Positions 1 to 15,100 of a stretch of 64,000 bases of DNA are shown here, piece after piece; the first letter of the stretch is position 1; each line of letters begins with the position of its first letter. A program made the translations under genes and the position numbers. The stretch is from Acanthopleura granulata (lineage: Eukaryota; Mollusca; Polyplacophora; Chitonida; Chitonidae). Under the pieces are notes generated by a model. It worked only from the letters and a program-made list of their open reading frames with translations. It had not been told where the DNA came from and searched no databases. Location: NCBI GenBank assembly GCA_016165875.1, contig JABBOT010000011.1, positions 10,991,491 to 11,055,490 of the forward strand, given 5' to 3'.

Positions 1-122
1 TCTATTTCCGCCGAGAGTTCTTTCCCCCTTGGCACGTACCTGGAGGAGATCTGAGAGCTATCGATCTGACCTACCAGCAGATAATGAGAGGAGTTTCCGT
101 GGCTGAATACCGCTGTGATAAT
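1..122 (+). CDS. MYO7: Myosin VII exon (FERM1 F2 part), open at left edge
   Basis: Frame starts at base 3. It encodes 40 residues including [11 protein letters not shown] and YQQIMRGV, typical of the first myosin VII FERM. Donor AAT|GTTAGT. The exon continues beyond the window edge. The next exon continues in phase 0 with an acidic run, as in myosin VIIa. Confidence 0.85.
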
Positions 123-3100
123 GTTAGTACATCGTTCTTAACTACTGGATTTTTTAAAATGTTCCTAACATCCGCTTAAAATTAGTGTGTACACCCTGGT
201 TTCTCTAGCTCATTCGGCTGAGTCCTTTTTCCTCTGGTGGGGTTGCTTCGTTCAGGGGATTTGTGAAAAACATTGAGACTGGACTTACAACTACTAAATA
301 AATAAACAAATTTTATAATCAGGCTATCGATATTCGGTATACATGTATGAAATGCAGATGTGTATCACATGACACAGCTGATCAATCAGAAGCTATCAGA
401 AGCCATACCATACCATTGTACAGCATCGTGTTTTTCTGTAGGACGACGACATCATCTTAATGGCTGCACGAAGATATTACCTAGAACATCTCCACAGATC
501 AGAACCCAAGAAAATCGAGCCATTCTTGACTTCCTGGCTGCCGGAATCATGCCTGCAGACGAAACCGGTGGCAGATTGGATGGAAGTCTTCAACAAGATT
601 CTCCAGGAAGAGCTGGTGGCCAAAAACATCCCCGCGTATGATGTCAAAGAGGAGATTGTGACGTATGCCAAAGAACGCTGGACGATGCTGTTCTCGCGCT
701 GTTACGACCTGACCAAACTTCAGGGGCCTAACTTTCAGTGGAACAGCGGCGTGCTGGCCGTCAATTTTCAGGGTTTTTTTGTCGTGGACGAGTCGGATCA
801 AACCAAAGTGCACTTACCGTTTGTGGAGATAACGGACGTCGTCCGCGGAGGGTAAGCTAGAAGTGCATGGAATATAAAATGAAAAGACAACAGCGTAGAG
901 ACAGTAAAACCAGAGCAGCGGCGACAGCTGATAGTTGGTCACATGTCGTCGTATAAGTGAAATATTCACAAATTAAATAGATAAATAAATATAATGATTT
1001 GGCACCTCATATCTAGACTCTTGTAGCACAACACAAAGGAATCTCACCGTATTGAAGTTACTATGGTGACATTCTATATCCTTGTTTCTGTGCAATCCTC
1101 GTCAGTAATATAAACCGGGTTTGCATTCACTGATTTATATATAGATATTCACATTCACGGTGATGATGATGGCAACAGAAGTAAGCCGAAATTTTAGCAT
1201 GTCACCTTGCTATCATCAGTATTCGGGGTTTGCTTTGTGTTGTTTTATGTGAAACCAATCTGTGATCATAGTTCTGTAGACTTTACAGTTAACGGGGAAA
1301 CTTTCCCACTTGAAGTATTTCTGGTCCGAGCTGTGTAATCTGTTGTTCAGTCATGTTTTTGCGTTGACGATTTGTGGGCAACTGATAATTTGGTACTTGT
1401 GTATTACAAGAGAACAATGAGTAATCTGGCTCGGACGCGTTGCCATTGCGCGAGAAAGGGCACCTCCTTAATTGTCAACATATTGCCTAGAACTAAATTC
1501 TCCACAGACTGAATAAGGCCAGAAATTTTTTCCCTACGCAAATCTACTACCTTGAAATACCCACTGTTTGTTTATCTATGCATGTTTTTCTATGCAGCTT
1601 TCCTTTATACAGTGACGTAGCATGAATATATTGGAATTATTTTCAAACGAAAGAAGCGCTAAAACGTCAAGGTTTTGCACTTAAAAGTATGACAAATAGC
1701 TAACTTATGCACAGCGTAACTGGCATCGTCAGAGGACTGACCTTTAAGAAACGCATTTCTCTGCTCAAACACAGAGTATTTTGTATTCCAACCTGACGTG
1801 TTCAAGCTTTATTCTTGTTGTTATCCAAGTTCACAATAATGAGAAATTTCCAATTTATTTAATACTGAAAAAATGGTTTGAAGAGTATTTTTGTGGAGAC
1901 TGTGAAATGGGCTACTTTAACAGACCTATACCTTATAGTAGCCTACTAATATATGTTTAAACCTAACGAGAAATGCTTTGGCACATGAGAATATTTTAAG
2001 TAACGTGTTATATCCTTATCTGTTCATTAGATACACCACATGCTGTTGTATTTTACTGATTTATTGCTTTAATAATATTCTTCGACTGATAAATATGTGC
2101 GCTCTAAGGGCAACAGTAGTCCAGATTTAAGGTACTGTAACTGTACCAAAGAAATACCAGTGAAAACTGTGTCCGGAAATTTTTTTAAGCAAGATTAAAA
2201 TACATTCATTACGCTGCAATGATGCTGTTTATCAGTTTGACGTCACCTCGACTGCCATCATAAACAGAGCATTTGATGCCAGATTGGCTATTTCTTATGC
2301 TCGGATAAAAATTACATAAGTAACCTTTCAAAGATGTAGATCCGTACCGCTGAACATGTAAATAAAACATATATGTGACGTCAGTGTACTTCACTCTATC
2401 AGCATGGGTTTCCCTGCATACGCACAGAATGCATAAATTTGACTGCATATAATTCGATGACAAAAAGATATTAGCAGACACAGCTTTTATTGGTTTTTCT
2501 TGTGATGAGTACCTTGAGTTGGTGTGATCTTTCCTTTATTAAACCTAGTATCTGTTGTCCAGATACAGCGAGATACTTGTACCTGTTCAGTACAACAGGT
2601 ATATTGTGTGAAATGTAAGATCTTAATCTGTTTGTCCCTGTTCACAGAAACGTGAATGATCGGCCAAATCATTGCTTAAATTATTATAATGCACTTTTTA
2701 TGTTTGAAATATTCTGTATTTTTCTCTACACGAAAATACTCCTATAATACTTAATATAATCTTTGCTCTTACTTTCGTTTGCTGCCTCATCCGACTTATT
2801 GCCTGAACTGTAATATAGAATGTTGATGTACCTTCCACTAACAAAACCTTTCTTTACCGCTTGTTTTTGCCTTTAGCAGCAACCCTGTTCTTCTTTCAAA
2901 CGGAAACCTGAGGTAAATAATCCAACATTTAATGTAATATCTGTTTGCATGCATTTGCACACGAGGGGAAGTATCCGTCACAAAATAGAGTAACTTCATA
3001 TCGCCTTGACCGAGGGATATAAAGCGCTTGAACTTCAAAACAATAACGTCTGATAAATTGGTTGTAGCTTTTAAATTTGGAATTTTGCCAGGTACTTTGA

Positions 3101-6100
3101 TGAGCTCGACTGAAGTCAGACTCAATAGTTGCTCCTCGGAAGATCCGAAGAAACGCCGATCTAATCTAGATCTTGTTTCCGTAGAGAAATGGAAATGTCA
3201 CACTGAGTTAAATCATTCTGAAATGACGATCCGGATTGGAACAAATGTTTGACCGATCCAACCAGTGAGCAGTCGCATACTCTTAACAGCGCATGCGCCT
3301 TTCTCTAACCTCGCTTTACATCACTGCCACCTCTTGCAAATGTCTAACGGACACCGATATGCAATAGTATATAAGTATGAAGTGGTCATCGGAAGCTGTT
3401 ACTTCGGATCTAGCAGGGCACAGTAAAGTTAAGGGAGCGGCTATTAAATCTGATTTGCTTTGGCGTCCTCAGATCTATTTCCGGTTTCCTTCCACCATAG
3501 ATCTGTACATGTATTACCGTAATCAGTTACGGCTCAAATCATGATTCAAGTGAACAAGAAAATTAAAACTTTATTTTCAAACCCTTGAATGTATGATTGG
3601 TATTACAATAACATGCATCTTGACTCTAAATTCGTGCTATATGCATGTTCCGAATGACTTTAATGAAACTAACCCTTCACTAATTTGCCACAAGTTTGAC
3701 AACTTCATAATGCATAACTAATATATAATATTTTATTCACTTGCTTTTCCTAATTACCGTTGTAGTTATTTAGTATTTAGCCATAGCTAGGAATGGTGTT
3801 TATTTTTTTATGATTTGTACTCACCTTTCATTTGTTTCTTGTATTACCTTAAATATTCGAAATCCTCAAACCAATAGATAAATATGTCGTTTTGGATGTC
3901 TTAATTTTAGCCGACAGTTGCTGACGATGACAACGCTGAAGGGAGAACAGTATATCATTACTTCACCACACTGTGACGACATGTTTAATCTTCTGCTCAG
4001 CTTCGTTGATGGCCTCAAACGACGCTCAATCTTTGCTGTAGTTTTGGAGAGTTCTTCTAAATTTGGTAAGTCCGAAAGCCTGACTGTGCTGGCAGGTATA
4101 ATGTGCTGGCAGTCATAATGTGCTGGCAGGTATAATGTGGTGCAATATGTAAAGGAGGATGTGCCATAGATTGGCTATTGGGAGGGGTGTGTATTTATTT
4201 GTTGCTGCCTGAGGCCCTGTTTCAGAATTTTTCGCATATACAACGGCAGTGGAGTTTGTGGATGAATTGAATGAAACCTTTGTGCCCCAAACCATCCCAT
4301 GCCCCAAACCATCTCATGCCCCAAACCATCTCATGCCCCAAACCATCCCATGTCAGAAAACGCCCCATGTCCCAAACCGTCCCATGTCCCAAACCGTCCC
4401 CTTCATTTTTCCCGGTAACTCGTATATCTCGTCATTTAAAGGTGCAAGGTCAGGATAACTGATTAAAATCAACTGGTTAAATCCTCGTATACATCGTAGC
4501 AATGATCATTTAACTATCGCTATAGTGTAGTGAAACGATTTAAGACCGTGTAGGGGCCTTCGTGACCGAGAGGGTTAACGCGACAGTGCAGGGTAATGAC
4601 CCGGGCGCTGTGAGTTCAAGCCCTACTCACGTTGGCTGGGAAGGTCCGCCAGCAACCAGCTGACGGTCCTGCCACAATAATGCGGGAGCATGGCGTAATA
4701 TACCAATCAAACAAATAAATAAATAAGTAAATAAATAAATAAATTTAATACCATGTAACGCGTAAAAACAAAGAAGCCTGAAAGTGAATCTTGCACTGCA
4801 ACATGCATATTACTTGGTAGCCGTAAAAATCTTTGTTCTCGGCCTAATAAACCAGAGGATTTGTATTTGTACAGGTCCTAACGGACAAAGTGTGGTGAGA
4901 GGGGATCTCCTTGTCCTGGACAAAACGTGGGAAGATTTCAACGACTCTCAGGAAGTGACGGGGATGTGCAAGAGATCTGAACAGCACGGGACATTACCGA
5001 AGTCCAACGTGCATATACTAACGACAACCACGGAGCCATCGCCAGATGTGATGGTGAGTTTACCAAAGTCCAGTGTTCATATATTAACCACAACCCCAGA
5101 GCCATCCCCAGATGTGATGGTAAGTTTACCAGAGTCCAGTGTAGATATGCGACAACCACAGAGCCATCCCCAGATGTGATGGTGAGTTTACCAAAGTCCA
5201 GTGTAGATATACGACAACCACAGAGCCATCCCCAGATATGATGGTGAGTTTACCAAAGTCCAGTGTTCATATACTAACCACAACCAGAGAGCCATCCCTA
5301 GATTTTATTGAGTTGATCGGTGTACTACGGCGGCCAGCATTGTGGTAGGAGGAAACCAGGCAGAGCCCGGGGAAAACCCACGAGCATCCGGAGGCTGCTG
5401 GCAGACCTTCTAACGCACGACCGGAGAGGAAGCCAACATAGTTATTATATTATTTCTTATGTATTTTTTTTCGGAAACTTGTATTATAGGTTGTTTTATG
5501 AATGAGGTTTTGATCACAGATTTGCAAAGCTTCTTTGCGGTTTACATGTGGTATACGAATGTTGCACTTGACGCACAGATCAGATTCCTGTGTTTCAGAA
5601 AATACCTCGTCCTAGGCTAGTTTTCGTTCGAGCTTTTCTTGTGTTCAGTCAGTACAAGCATCCTGGCCTCATTATGCTTTTGTTGTTCTTTTTGTCGTCA
5701 GGGTCTGTTAACTGTTCAACTTAAGAAAGATGGCGGCCTGTTTGCACAGAACAACAATCAGTCTGCTCAACACACTCTAGAAAACTACGCCAAATTACAT
5801 TTCAGGTAAGACGCCAAAGCACTGTACACAGCTAGAACACAACAGCATCAATATTTACTCACCTCTCTGCATCAAGCTCAACTCATCAAACTCATCTACA
5901 AACTAGTCCAGAAAATCTCTCATAATCTGACTTCCTCCGCAAGGCCTGGTAGTGGAATGGTGTCTTAAGACATTGAACACCATATAGAAGGGTTTCTGGT
6001 AATACAATGCAAAATGGCTGCATATTTGTAGACGTACGGATTTAATTACATTTGGCTATTGGACAGTTTCAGTAATGCTCCTCTGGCTTGAAACCACTTC

Positions 6101-9100
6101 ACCCGAAATGCCCCCATAACACTTCTCTGGTTAGATAAACTTTTGCATTTTTTGTAGGAAATCAACAGAAGGGAGCGTTTCCAAGTTGCTTTCCAAGGCT
6201 TCCTTCAAGCGGAAGTCCCAAACTCAGCAGTGGGCGTACCAGAAAGATCCACTCAAGCGGCCGTTGCTAAGGAAACTCCAGTTACGACCAGACATGTACA
6301 ATACCGCCTGTACTGCCTTCACCTGTGTCCTTTGTCGTGAAAGCTGAAACAATTTTGCAAAAATCCGCTTTTCTAACATTTGTCAAAATATTAGAATGAA
6401 ATCAGTTCTGTTTAACATAAATTAAAATTTTATAGATCATTGCCGTTCTGGTCAAGTGTGCCCAAAATTCTATTAAGAAAATCATGCAAATTAGTACGGC
6501 ACAATAATAGTGGAAAACATTTGGGCTGGAATGTTTATCAATGCGCGTCACCAAGTCTCCGTTATCTGTGAAAGTGTAAGGTGCTGGAGCCGATTCCACG
6601 AAGCATTTTCTGACTAAAAAAAATGAAATTTCATTTAGGAACTGAAATTTGGAACTTATAACTTTAAATTTTGACTAATTCGTCAATGTTATCTTGCGAC
6701 ATACAGTGCTAGGGAAGGTCCACCAGCAACCTGCGAATGGTCGTGGGTTTCCTCCCACAATAATTCTGGTCGTTAGTATAACTGAAATATTCTTCAGTAC
6801 GGCGTAAGATACCAATCAGATAAATAAATCTTGCGACATATTTATCAGAATTTATGAAAATTCCATACCCCTAAAAAAAGACATGTGACGCCTTAAGTCA
6901 GAAATGGGGTTTCGTGGAATCGGCCCTTGGGCTTCTCGAAAATTTAGACCGTGAAAGTGGCTACCCATGTATAAAGCGATGGATATAGCGATGTGACATC
7001 GGAAGCCAGCGTAGTGGAAACCGATGGGACTGTAACTTTTCAAACATTTAGTTTTAAGTATCGTCCAATCAGAATTCGTCCTTAACCCCCTAATAAGCCA
7101 TATTACAATACATGTCGGACGCTTCTAATACAATCTCTCCGGAACTAAGGGGTCTCATCAACTCCACAGTCGTAGAACCTGCCCTAAGGAATGTGAGTAT
7201 GTTATTATTTGCTGATAACAAAATTTCAACAAAAATACCCATCATCATTGTAATGTTAATTTTTACTAATAATTTTTTTTTCTATTGACGATAATCAGCA
7301 GTTATTTTCTGAGATAGAGACAAACGACCTGGAAACGTTAATAGCTTGTAATGAAAGAACCGGCGATGGACACCTGTAGACGTTTAATTGATGCTTTACG
7401 TGAAGTTTGAACCCCTAAGCTTTAAGAAAAAATAAAATAAACATTTGAAAAAGCATAGAAGCACGTTCGCCTAACCAATTTGTTGTATCTTGAGTTTGAT
7501 CTCATTACCATTTAGAGATTGTTTGTCAGTAGTTTACCAAAGTTCGGTGGTTTACGCCGTTCTCTGCGGGTTCCTCTACCCCTGAAACCGACCGTCAGTG
7601 TACAAAGTGACAAATTCTTGAGAACGGCGTTAAAGAACACGTTTCCACATATTTTTCTTTTCTTGCAGAGGTACATGCGAGAGGAGATATATTGCCAACT
7701 TGTGAAGCAGATTACACAGAACAACGACGTGTAAGTATAAAGGTTCTTGAGTATGGTGTTAAGTAACAATCAGGTTCATTCATACTCACTGAGAGCTCGA
7801 TAACGGAGTCCCACTGTTACAGATCTACTGTAATTGTGTCACGCAGTGACTCACAGACTCCCTCATAGGTGTTTCCAGTTCCCTTACTCACTTCGCTCTC
7901 ACCGTGACAATAAGTGATGCTTATTGAGCGTTGGCGCAGTTTAAAGTTCGTTGAAGATTCCTTGTCTTCCAACAGTATGGTGGGCTCGTCTGTGCGTCAG
8001 TGGTTTATGCCGGGCCCTGCGATTTTTGTCCCTCTTCAAAACTATAAACGGTCATCGTAGAAGTGAAAAAAATTCTTTAATGTGCAGAAATTAGTTAACC
8101 AGAAATCATATGGTCAAATTAAATGTCTCTTTTTGTCTCTGGCCTATTTCCAGCACGAGCGAGGATCGTGGCTGGCAGTTGTTGTGGCTGATGACCGGTG
8201 TTACGTTTCCCGGAAGTGAACTGTACGAGGAGTGTGCCAGAGTGATGAAGAGCAGCTCTCACCGGCTGGCCAAGGCCTGTTTGGATAGACTCATCCAGAT
8301 CAAAAGGTCAGTGGTTTGGGGGTCAACTCGGGACAAACTTTCTTTGCAGTCATCATGTTAGCCCAGTCTTATCTGTAGTAATTGACGGGCTGTCTAGTTT
8401 ATGCATATATTAGGTGATAAATGGAAAAGGCCATGACGTAAAATGAACTCTGTTAGATTTCACGTTAACGTCCCTTTTCACAAATTAAACGTCACAACTG
8501 CAATTTCTTGCAAATTGCTCGTGTCCTTACATTTCAAATGCTTTGTATAGTGGACATTGCATTACGAAAATAATATTCCTGACAGATTATATACGGACTT
8601 GAAACTAATATCGTTTGATCGCTGTTTTGTAGTCAGTAGGCACCTAGGCTTGAAACAATGCAAATGCACTCTTTATTATTTTTTGATCTATTCCATTATT
8701 GTCTCTGTGGAGATTGAGTTGTTTGTGGAATGTAAAGCACAGCTCCAATTATGCGACTGTTTCAAAAATTTCACTTTCATTGATACATTTGTAAGCTATT
8801 ACCACATCCAACCGGCATAACACCTAACAAGAGGATAACTTGATAGATTTTTCAAATATTGATGTATTCTTTTCAGGGGAGGCAGCCGCCATTTTGCCCC
8901 ACATCGGTACGAATACGAGGCCATAGAAGCTGACGAGACGACTGTCACAGTGCATGTGCACTTCCCGGATCAGACCTCACAGGTTAGACAACTCTCGACT
9001 TCCGGTTCATTCCTTCCCTAATATGGGCGATAAGTTGTAAACAGTGGCGATAAGTTGTAAAAGAGTGATAAGTTGTAAACATAAGAACAATTCTGCTACA

Positions 9101-12100
9101 AGCTATACTGTTATAAGTTTAACAAAACACTGTTGAAAGCGACATTATTCCTTGTGATTTTGATTTGTGTTTTTTGCGAATACATGCATATGTATATTTG
9201 TACAACGTCGATAAGGTTTGTGTGTGAAATACATCCAAAAATACTGCCCCTTTTTATCGGAGTCATGAATCATGGTCAATGAATGTGTTATCTTAAAACG
9301 AATATGTGAGAAAATTGAAGTCTCTAAAAACAGTCGACTCCTTTCCAAAACGAGAAAGTTACACATCGTCGAATGATTGTGGAGGTCAGTCGGTTAGCGC
9401 GCTAGCGCAGCGCAATGGCCTAGAAGCCTCCCACCAATGCGGCCGTTGTGAGTTGAGGTACACCTCATCTGGCTTTCTCTCCGGCCGTGCGTGGTAAGGT
9501 CTGCCAGAAATGTGAGTTTCCGCCCGGCGCTGTACGGTTTCCTCCCACCATAATGCTGACGGCTGTGGTATAAGTGAAATATTCTTGAGTACGGCGTAAA
9601 ACACCAATCAAATAAATAAATAAGTCGAGTGATTGTTGTTTCCAGCACTACCAGGCGACGTCCTCAAGCCGCGCCGTGGAATTGTGTGCCATGATAGCCA
9701 ACGACCTGCAGCTCAAGTCCTCGGAAGAGTACAGTCTATTCTTCAGTGCTGGAGACAAAGGTTTGTAGTTTGGAGGCTTTGCTGGAGGTCACGATATAGC
9801 GCTTTGCGCGACAAGTATATACCGTTTTTCTATTGGATGAATGAGTAATGCTTAAGCCTACATTTGCAATTTCTCAGAATTTTCACACTGGTTTTTTTTA
9901 CACGTAAAGCCTATTTCTGAACTTAAATATCACAATTACCATGTGCCTCAGATTGTGTAGACCTAGAAACATAAAACCGAAGGTAATAACTCTTTGTTCA
10001 AGAAGTAGTTTTGAAATAGATTGTCAAATTGCATTAATTATTTCAATGACAATCTTGAAATATGTATTTTTTTATGTTTTATATATATATTTTTCATAAA
10101 TACTTACAGGATCATTTTCATTATACGTCTAATACAATGACTGGGGCCATCCACATTTGAAATGTTTTCCTTTGAAGTGATATAGAAGTTTGTCTTACCT
10201 GTATTGTTATGGCAGGTTTATTGGAGAGAGGTTCAGCCCCGTGTAGGTAACCTTTATATAATTATGGAATGTTATCCCTCTCTCCCCATCCCGCGGTCCC
10301 CGGGCTGCATGCTACTTGGGACTGGATCCTCTGTCTGCCCCATCTCATATCTCTGTGTGTAAAGGGCTGTTTTTTTCCCTATGAAATCTGTTGTAACTTG
10401 AGCTACTTTGGGGTACAAAGAACCACATACTATTACATTCGCCAAGAAGTATCTCTAAGTGTTGTCCTCGGTAATATTTGTGAAGCAGTTCCTCCTTTGG
10501 GAAAGTCTTCTTGTTGATTTCGCACTCTGTGTTGTATTAGTCTTTGTTGTCTTTTTGAAATTCACCCCCCTCCCCCGTCCCAATAGTTACGTATGTTTCC
10601 AGGTAGTCTCCCTTTGTGCTTTCTTCACAGTTGGAGTTAAAATAGTATATGAAAGCACTGTTATGGTGGGATACACTGTTCCACCCCCGCCCAGAATTCG
10701 AGCCCATAATTGTCAATTCTGTAACCTTCACCTCTGAAAACGACTTCCCACTAAGGCTTGTTTACACCCTCACACCTGGCCCACTCTCTTCTAGACCAGG
10801 CTGCACTGTTTTATTAAAAGAAATATAAAGCCAGCCATTTTTCATTTGAGGAGGTCTATAAACATATCAACTTGTGGGCTCAGCTGTGAATAGGCAGAAG
10901 CAGTGTTGAAAGCGACATGAAATAAACTACAGCCAAAAAAGGATCGTCTTCTCATCTGATATATAGTCCTCGAGTACCATGTAAAACACTAATCAAATGC
11001 AATAACTGTAAAATAAGAAATTTTAATGTTCGTGGGTATTATGGTGTACCTGACTCACTCTTGGGTGTGGGTATCTCACCAGCTGAAACCTATAGAAAAT
11101 TTTACAGTTTGAATCACCTGTGAAGTTATGGGTGTCAGACAATGTGTACTTTCATGGGTGTGGTTAGTAAGCTGTCTAAAATGTTAATACAAGTAACACC
11201 TGATGGAGAAAAGTTTTGTACAAGGTAGGGTGTGGTTGGAATATCATACAGGGGTGTTTTAGAACTCAACAATGGGCTTCGGCTGTTAAGAGAACATACA
11301 AGGGTATAAAAAAGAAACCCATTATTACCCAGATATATTTGCCTCTTTTTTTTCCCTTGTGGTTAAATGCTTGTACAGATGGTTTTTCAGGAATGTAAAT
11401 AGATATGCCATTACATTAAAATAAGGGTAACTTTTGAGATTTTAGCCGATGTATATAACCAGACGAATTGCTTTAGGTGACTGACTATTATGAAGTTGTT
11501 ATTGTGTTATTATTATGTTACTTTATTATTTGTGTGATTAAATTTGAGATGAGCGGACACATTCCTTTTCGAGTTAATCGGTAGTTTTAGACAGCTCAGT
11601 ACATCAGCTGCGCCTAAAGGTTTAAGTTGAAATTTTCCAGTCGGTCACTTATGTCATATAGCCAAGTAATGAAAATGTTTTGCTTATGTTTTCAGTTTTA
11701 TCTGTTCCGGATGACGAGTACATATTTGATCACGTGTGTTTCGCGGACATTTATTGGATCAAGCGTCGAGCAAGTTGTGAGTTTATTGGTTGTTTTTTCC
11801 AGTATTCTAGTGAAGGGCTTAGGTTTGTTTTCATACTTCATATATAGAAATAACTTTAACCTGTTAAATTTTTGAAATGTGGTATGGATTGCAAAACTGG
11901 TACATCTGAGCATGTTGCGATGCCTCGAAGAAGGGACGTGGTAAAGGAGTGGCCCAGTTCTAGGTGGCAGTGCAGAGCATCCTTGCATTTACCCATTCAT
12001 TCCTCCAGTTCAAAGATGTACTTGAACTGAAGCAGTATGCGAGGACATAGAACTATGTAATGATGAGCTACAACGTGGAGCTCGACTTACATCGATTACA

Positions 12101-15100
12101 CGGAAAATGTCAAACATTGTAACTGTTACACTGTAAACAGCTTTCGGGCTTATTTTTGTAAGTTGATTTTATTATTCAACGCCTATTTTTCTTTAAATGG
12201 ACACCACACGAATTCAGTTCGCATTCGTGACTTTGCCGATATATGGCTTCCTTTAAATTGGCTTAGTCACGATAAAGACGTATGAGGTTATAAACATCGT
12301 ATTGGCTTGGACGTCTCTATTTCTCATTTATAATAACAGAATTACCCTTAAAATATCATCCGTTCACTCCATTTTTAGAGGGATGACGAATTGTCTTTCC
12401 ATTAATCCAGCGGATTAATCCGTTCCTGGTATCGAATAATTCTGATCCTGATAAGAAATTGATCTGCAATCACGAACAGATTAATCCCTTAGATAAACGG
12501 AAAGGCACTCTCTCCTCCCTCAAATACCGGATTTAACGGAAAATTTTATTAAGGGTATGTATCTAACGGCGTCTTTCCGTTTTTGTGTATTTTCTCCTGA
12601 CACTTTCTGTTATGTAAATGTCGCCCTGTGTCATGTTGCAGACACCCCTCCCCGCCATTTGGCTCTGTTCTTCATGAAGAAGCTGTGGGTGAACGCCACG
12701 CCGGACTCCGATCCCGTGGCCGACGTGAAGTTCCATTACACTCAGGTACGATAGGTAACATGACGAGCGTAGTGCGATGCTTTTTCAGAGATAATTTTTT
12801 GCAGCCGAATACGTGACACACTAATATAGGATCCACCTTACTGCCTTCGTGGAGATGGCGACGATGAAATTGTGCATGGCCATCGTGTGTCCCTGTGCAT
12901 GGAGTTCTAAATTATAGTTATGTCATTTCAAATTTGAATGGCGCGATCCTGTATTTGACTTGTCAATTCAGTATGCAAAAACAGCTTAACCAATGAAATG
13001 AACGCTCTAATGATCGTTGATTTCTCTCTTTCCCAGACATGATAAAGGAATGTGTTTATGAAGTTTTTGCTCACATAATGAAAAAATTAGCTCTATGGAT
13101 TTATTTACTTGAATGTTCCGCCTCTCCAAAACGTGTGGAGAAATTCACCAAGATGTTCACCAGCACAACACAAGCCTAGCGCTACTTCGGCCTGACCCAA
13201 AAAGTCATAAATGCTGCGTTAGTTTTATACTTAACATGTTCTGTGGTCGGTTTTTCAATAAAAAAAGTCCCAGGTCTTTCATGTTCATTGCTTTCAGGAA
13301 TTGCCAAACTACCTTCGTGGTTATCACAAAGTGACAGACGAAGAGGCAGCAACATTGGCCTCCTGTGTCTACGTGGCGAAATTCGGTACAACGAGAGCTT
13401 CATCAAATGACATACGGTAAGACGTCGTGAACAAAAAAAAAGGCGGCAGAGGATGGGTAAAGCTGAAACAAAGATGGCGGTGTGATAGTAATCATCTGGT
13501 CAGTTACAATAAATGAATCACAGTTCCTTCAAATTTCTGCTTAGGTCAAGTTTACCGCATCGTGTGTGGTGTCTTCGGCATGGCGTTCCAGTAACGCGGC
13601 AACGTAAATGCCGTAATTGGGGCCTGTCTGCTCTGAGGAGCCAGTGTCACTATATTGCGTCAAAATAATAAGCAAACAGTAGTAGCAAACAATGGTTCAG
13701 ATGTTTTTTTTTTACATCGGTTTCCATTTGACCGTTCCTATAAAATTAAATAATTCTTAAGTTCAATTTTAAGCACCATATACATCAAAATGTTAATACA
13801 TCCAAGCAATCGTTCTGATGGAGCCTTTATTTTCACAGGAAATCTCTGTCGCAGCTGATTCCTGAGGACTTGCTGAAGAAAAGGAGCGCCGACGATTGGG
13901 CAGAGGTGAGACCATGCTGGTGGAACCTGTTTGAGCATTCTCCATACAGCGCATGTCCCGGTCTTTATATCATTCAAACTTGCAAATATGTGTCTTTTGA
14001 AAGGTGTTCCAGTGATGCAGCACTATGAAAATGTGGGCAAATTGCAACAGGGAAACACCACGGTAGTCTGACGGAAATATTGTTGAAATGGAAGTTAAAC
14101 CCCAATCAAATAAACAAACAAACAATCTCTTTGATTTTCTATTTCAGGACATTGCCTCTAGTTTGTCCCAGAACAGTAAGATGAGCGCAGATGACGCCAA
14201 GCGAGGATTCCTGGAAATTGTCAGTCGCTGGCCTACCTATGGCTCCGTCTTCTTTGAAGTGAAGGTAAGCTATGGCGTGAATAAGGATCAAGGGGATCGA
14301 GGTCCAACGGTTGAAGGCGCGGCTTGCTTTTTCAGTCGCTGGAACGCGCGGGATGTGGGTTCAAACCTGGCCTTGGGCAGGGAATTTGTTGATTGCCTTG
14401 TTGTCACTACATGTGGGGCTTAGGGAACCGTTTGCACAGTCTAACATTTGTCTCTTGTCTGCTACCAGTATGCACATATTTGTACCTCCCAAGTGGGAAA
14501 GTTGGTCATTGACTTGCCAAAGGTCGGTGGTTTAAGCCGAATACTCCTGTTCCTCCACCTATGAAACTGACCAGAATCGAAATATGAAAATTTCTTGAGT
14601 ATGGCGTTAAGCAACAATCGAATAACTAATTAACTAAATAACTAACTAGCTTCTTAACCAAAGACATAAGGACCCGGGTATTTTTTACCTTAAGAGGTTG
14701 CCCGCTCGGTTAAATAGCTGAAGGGGAGATTTCGGAATTCCAATATTTCCACTGTTCTCTGTGATTTGATGGCAATGAGCGGCCAACAGCTCTCGAAAGG
14801 CTATTTTTGTGTGGTTTGTCACCTACAGTGATTCACTGTGAGAAAATTCACAAGTTACTTGCTAATTTATAAATTTAGTACTATTTTGCGATCATAAGAG
14901 CTGTATCAAGCATGTTGTATGGGCTGTACTTTTCCTGGTTTGTCTTTTTCATGGCATACTAAAGCATATGTGCCTTTATATACACTTTCACTTTCCTTTC
15001 CACAGCAAAGAAGCGCCAAATCTTATCCCAAAGACGTCCTGTTAGCCATCAACACGTCTGGAGTGTATCTCATTGATAGACAGTCGAAGGTAAACGCCGT

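Noticed and set aside
4249..4462. Pro/His/Cys-rich frames
   Set aside because: Encoded by the 17-bp tandem repeat in an intron.
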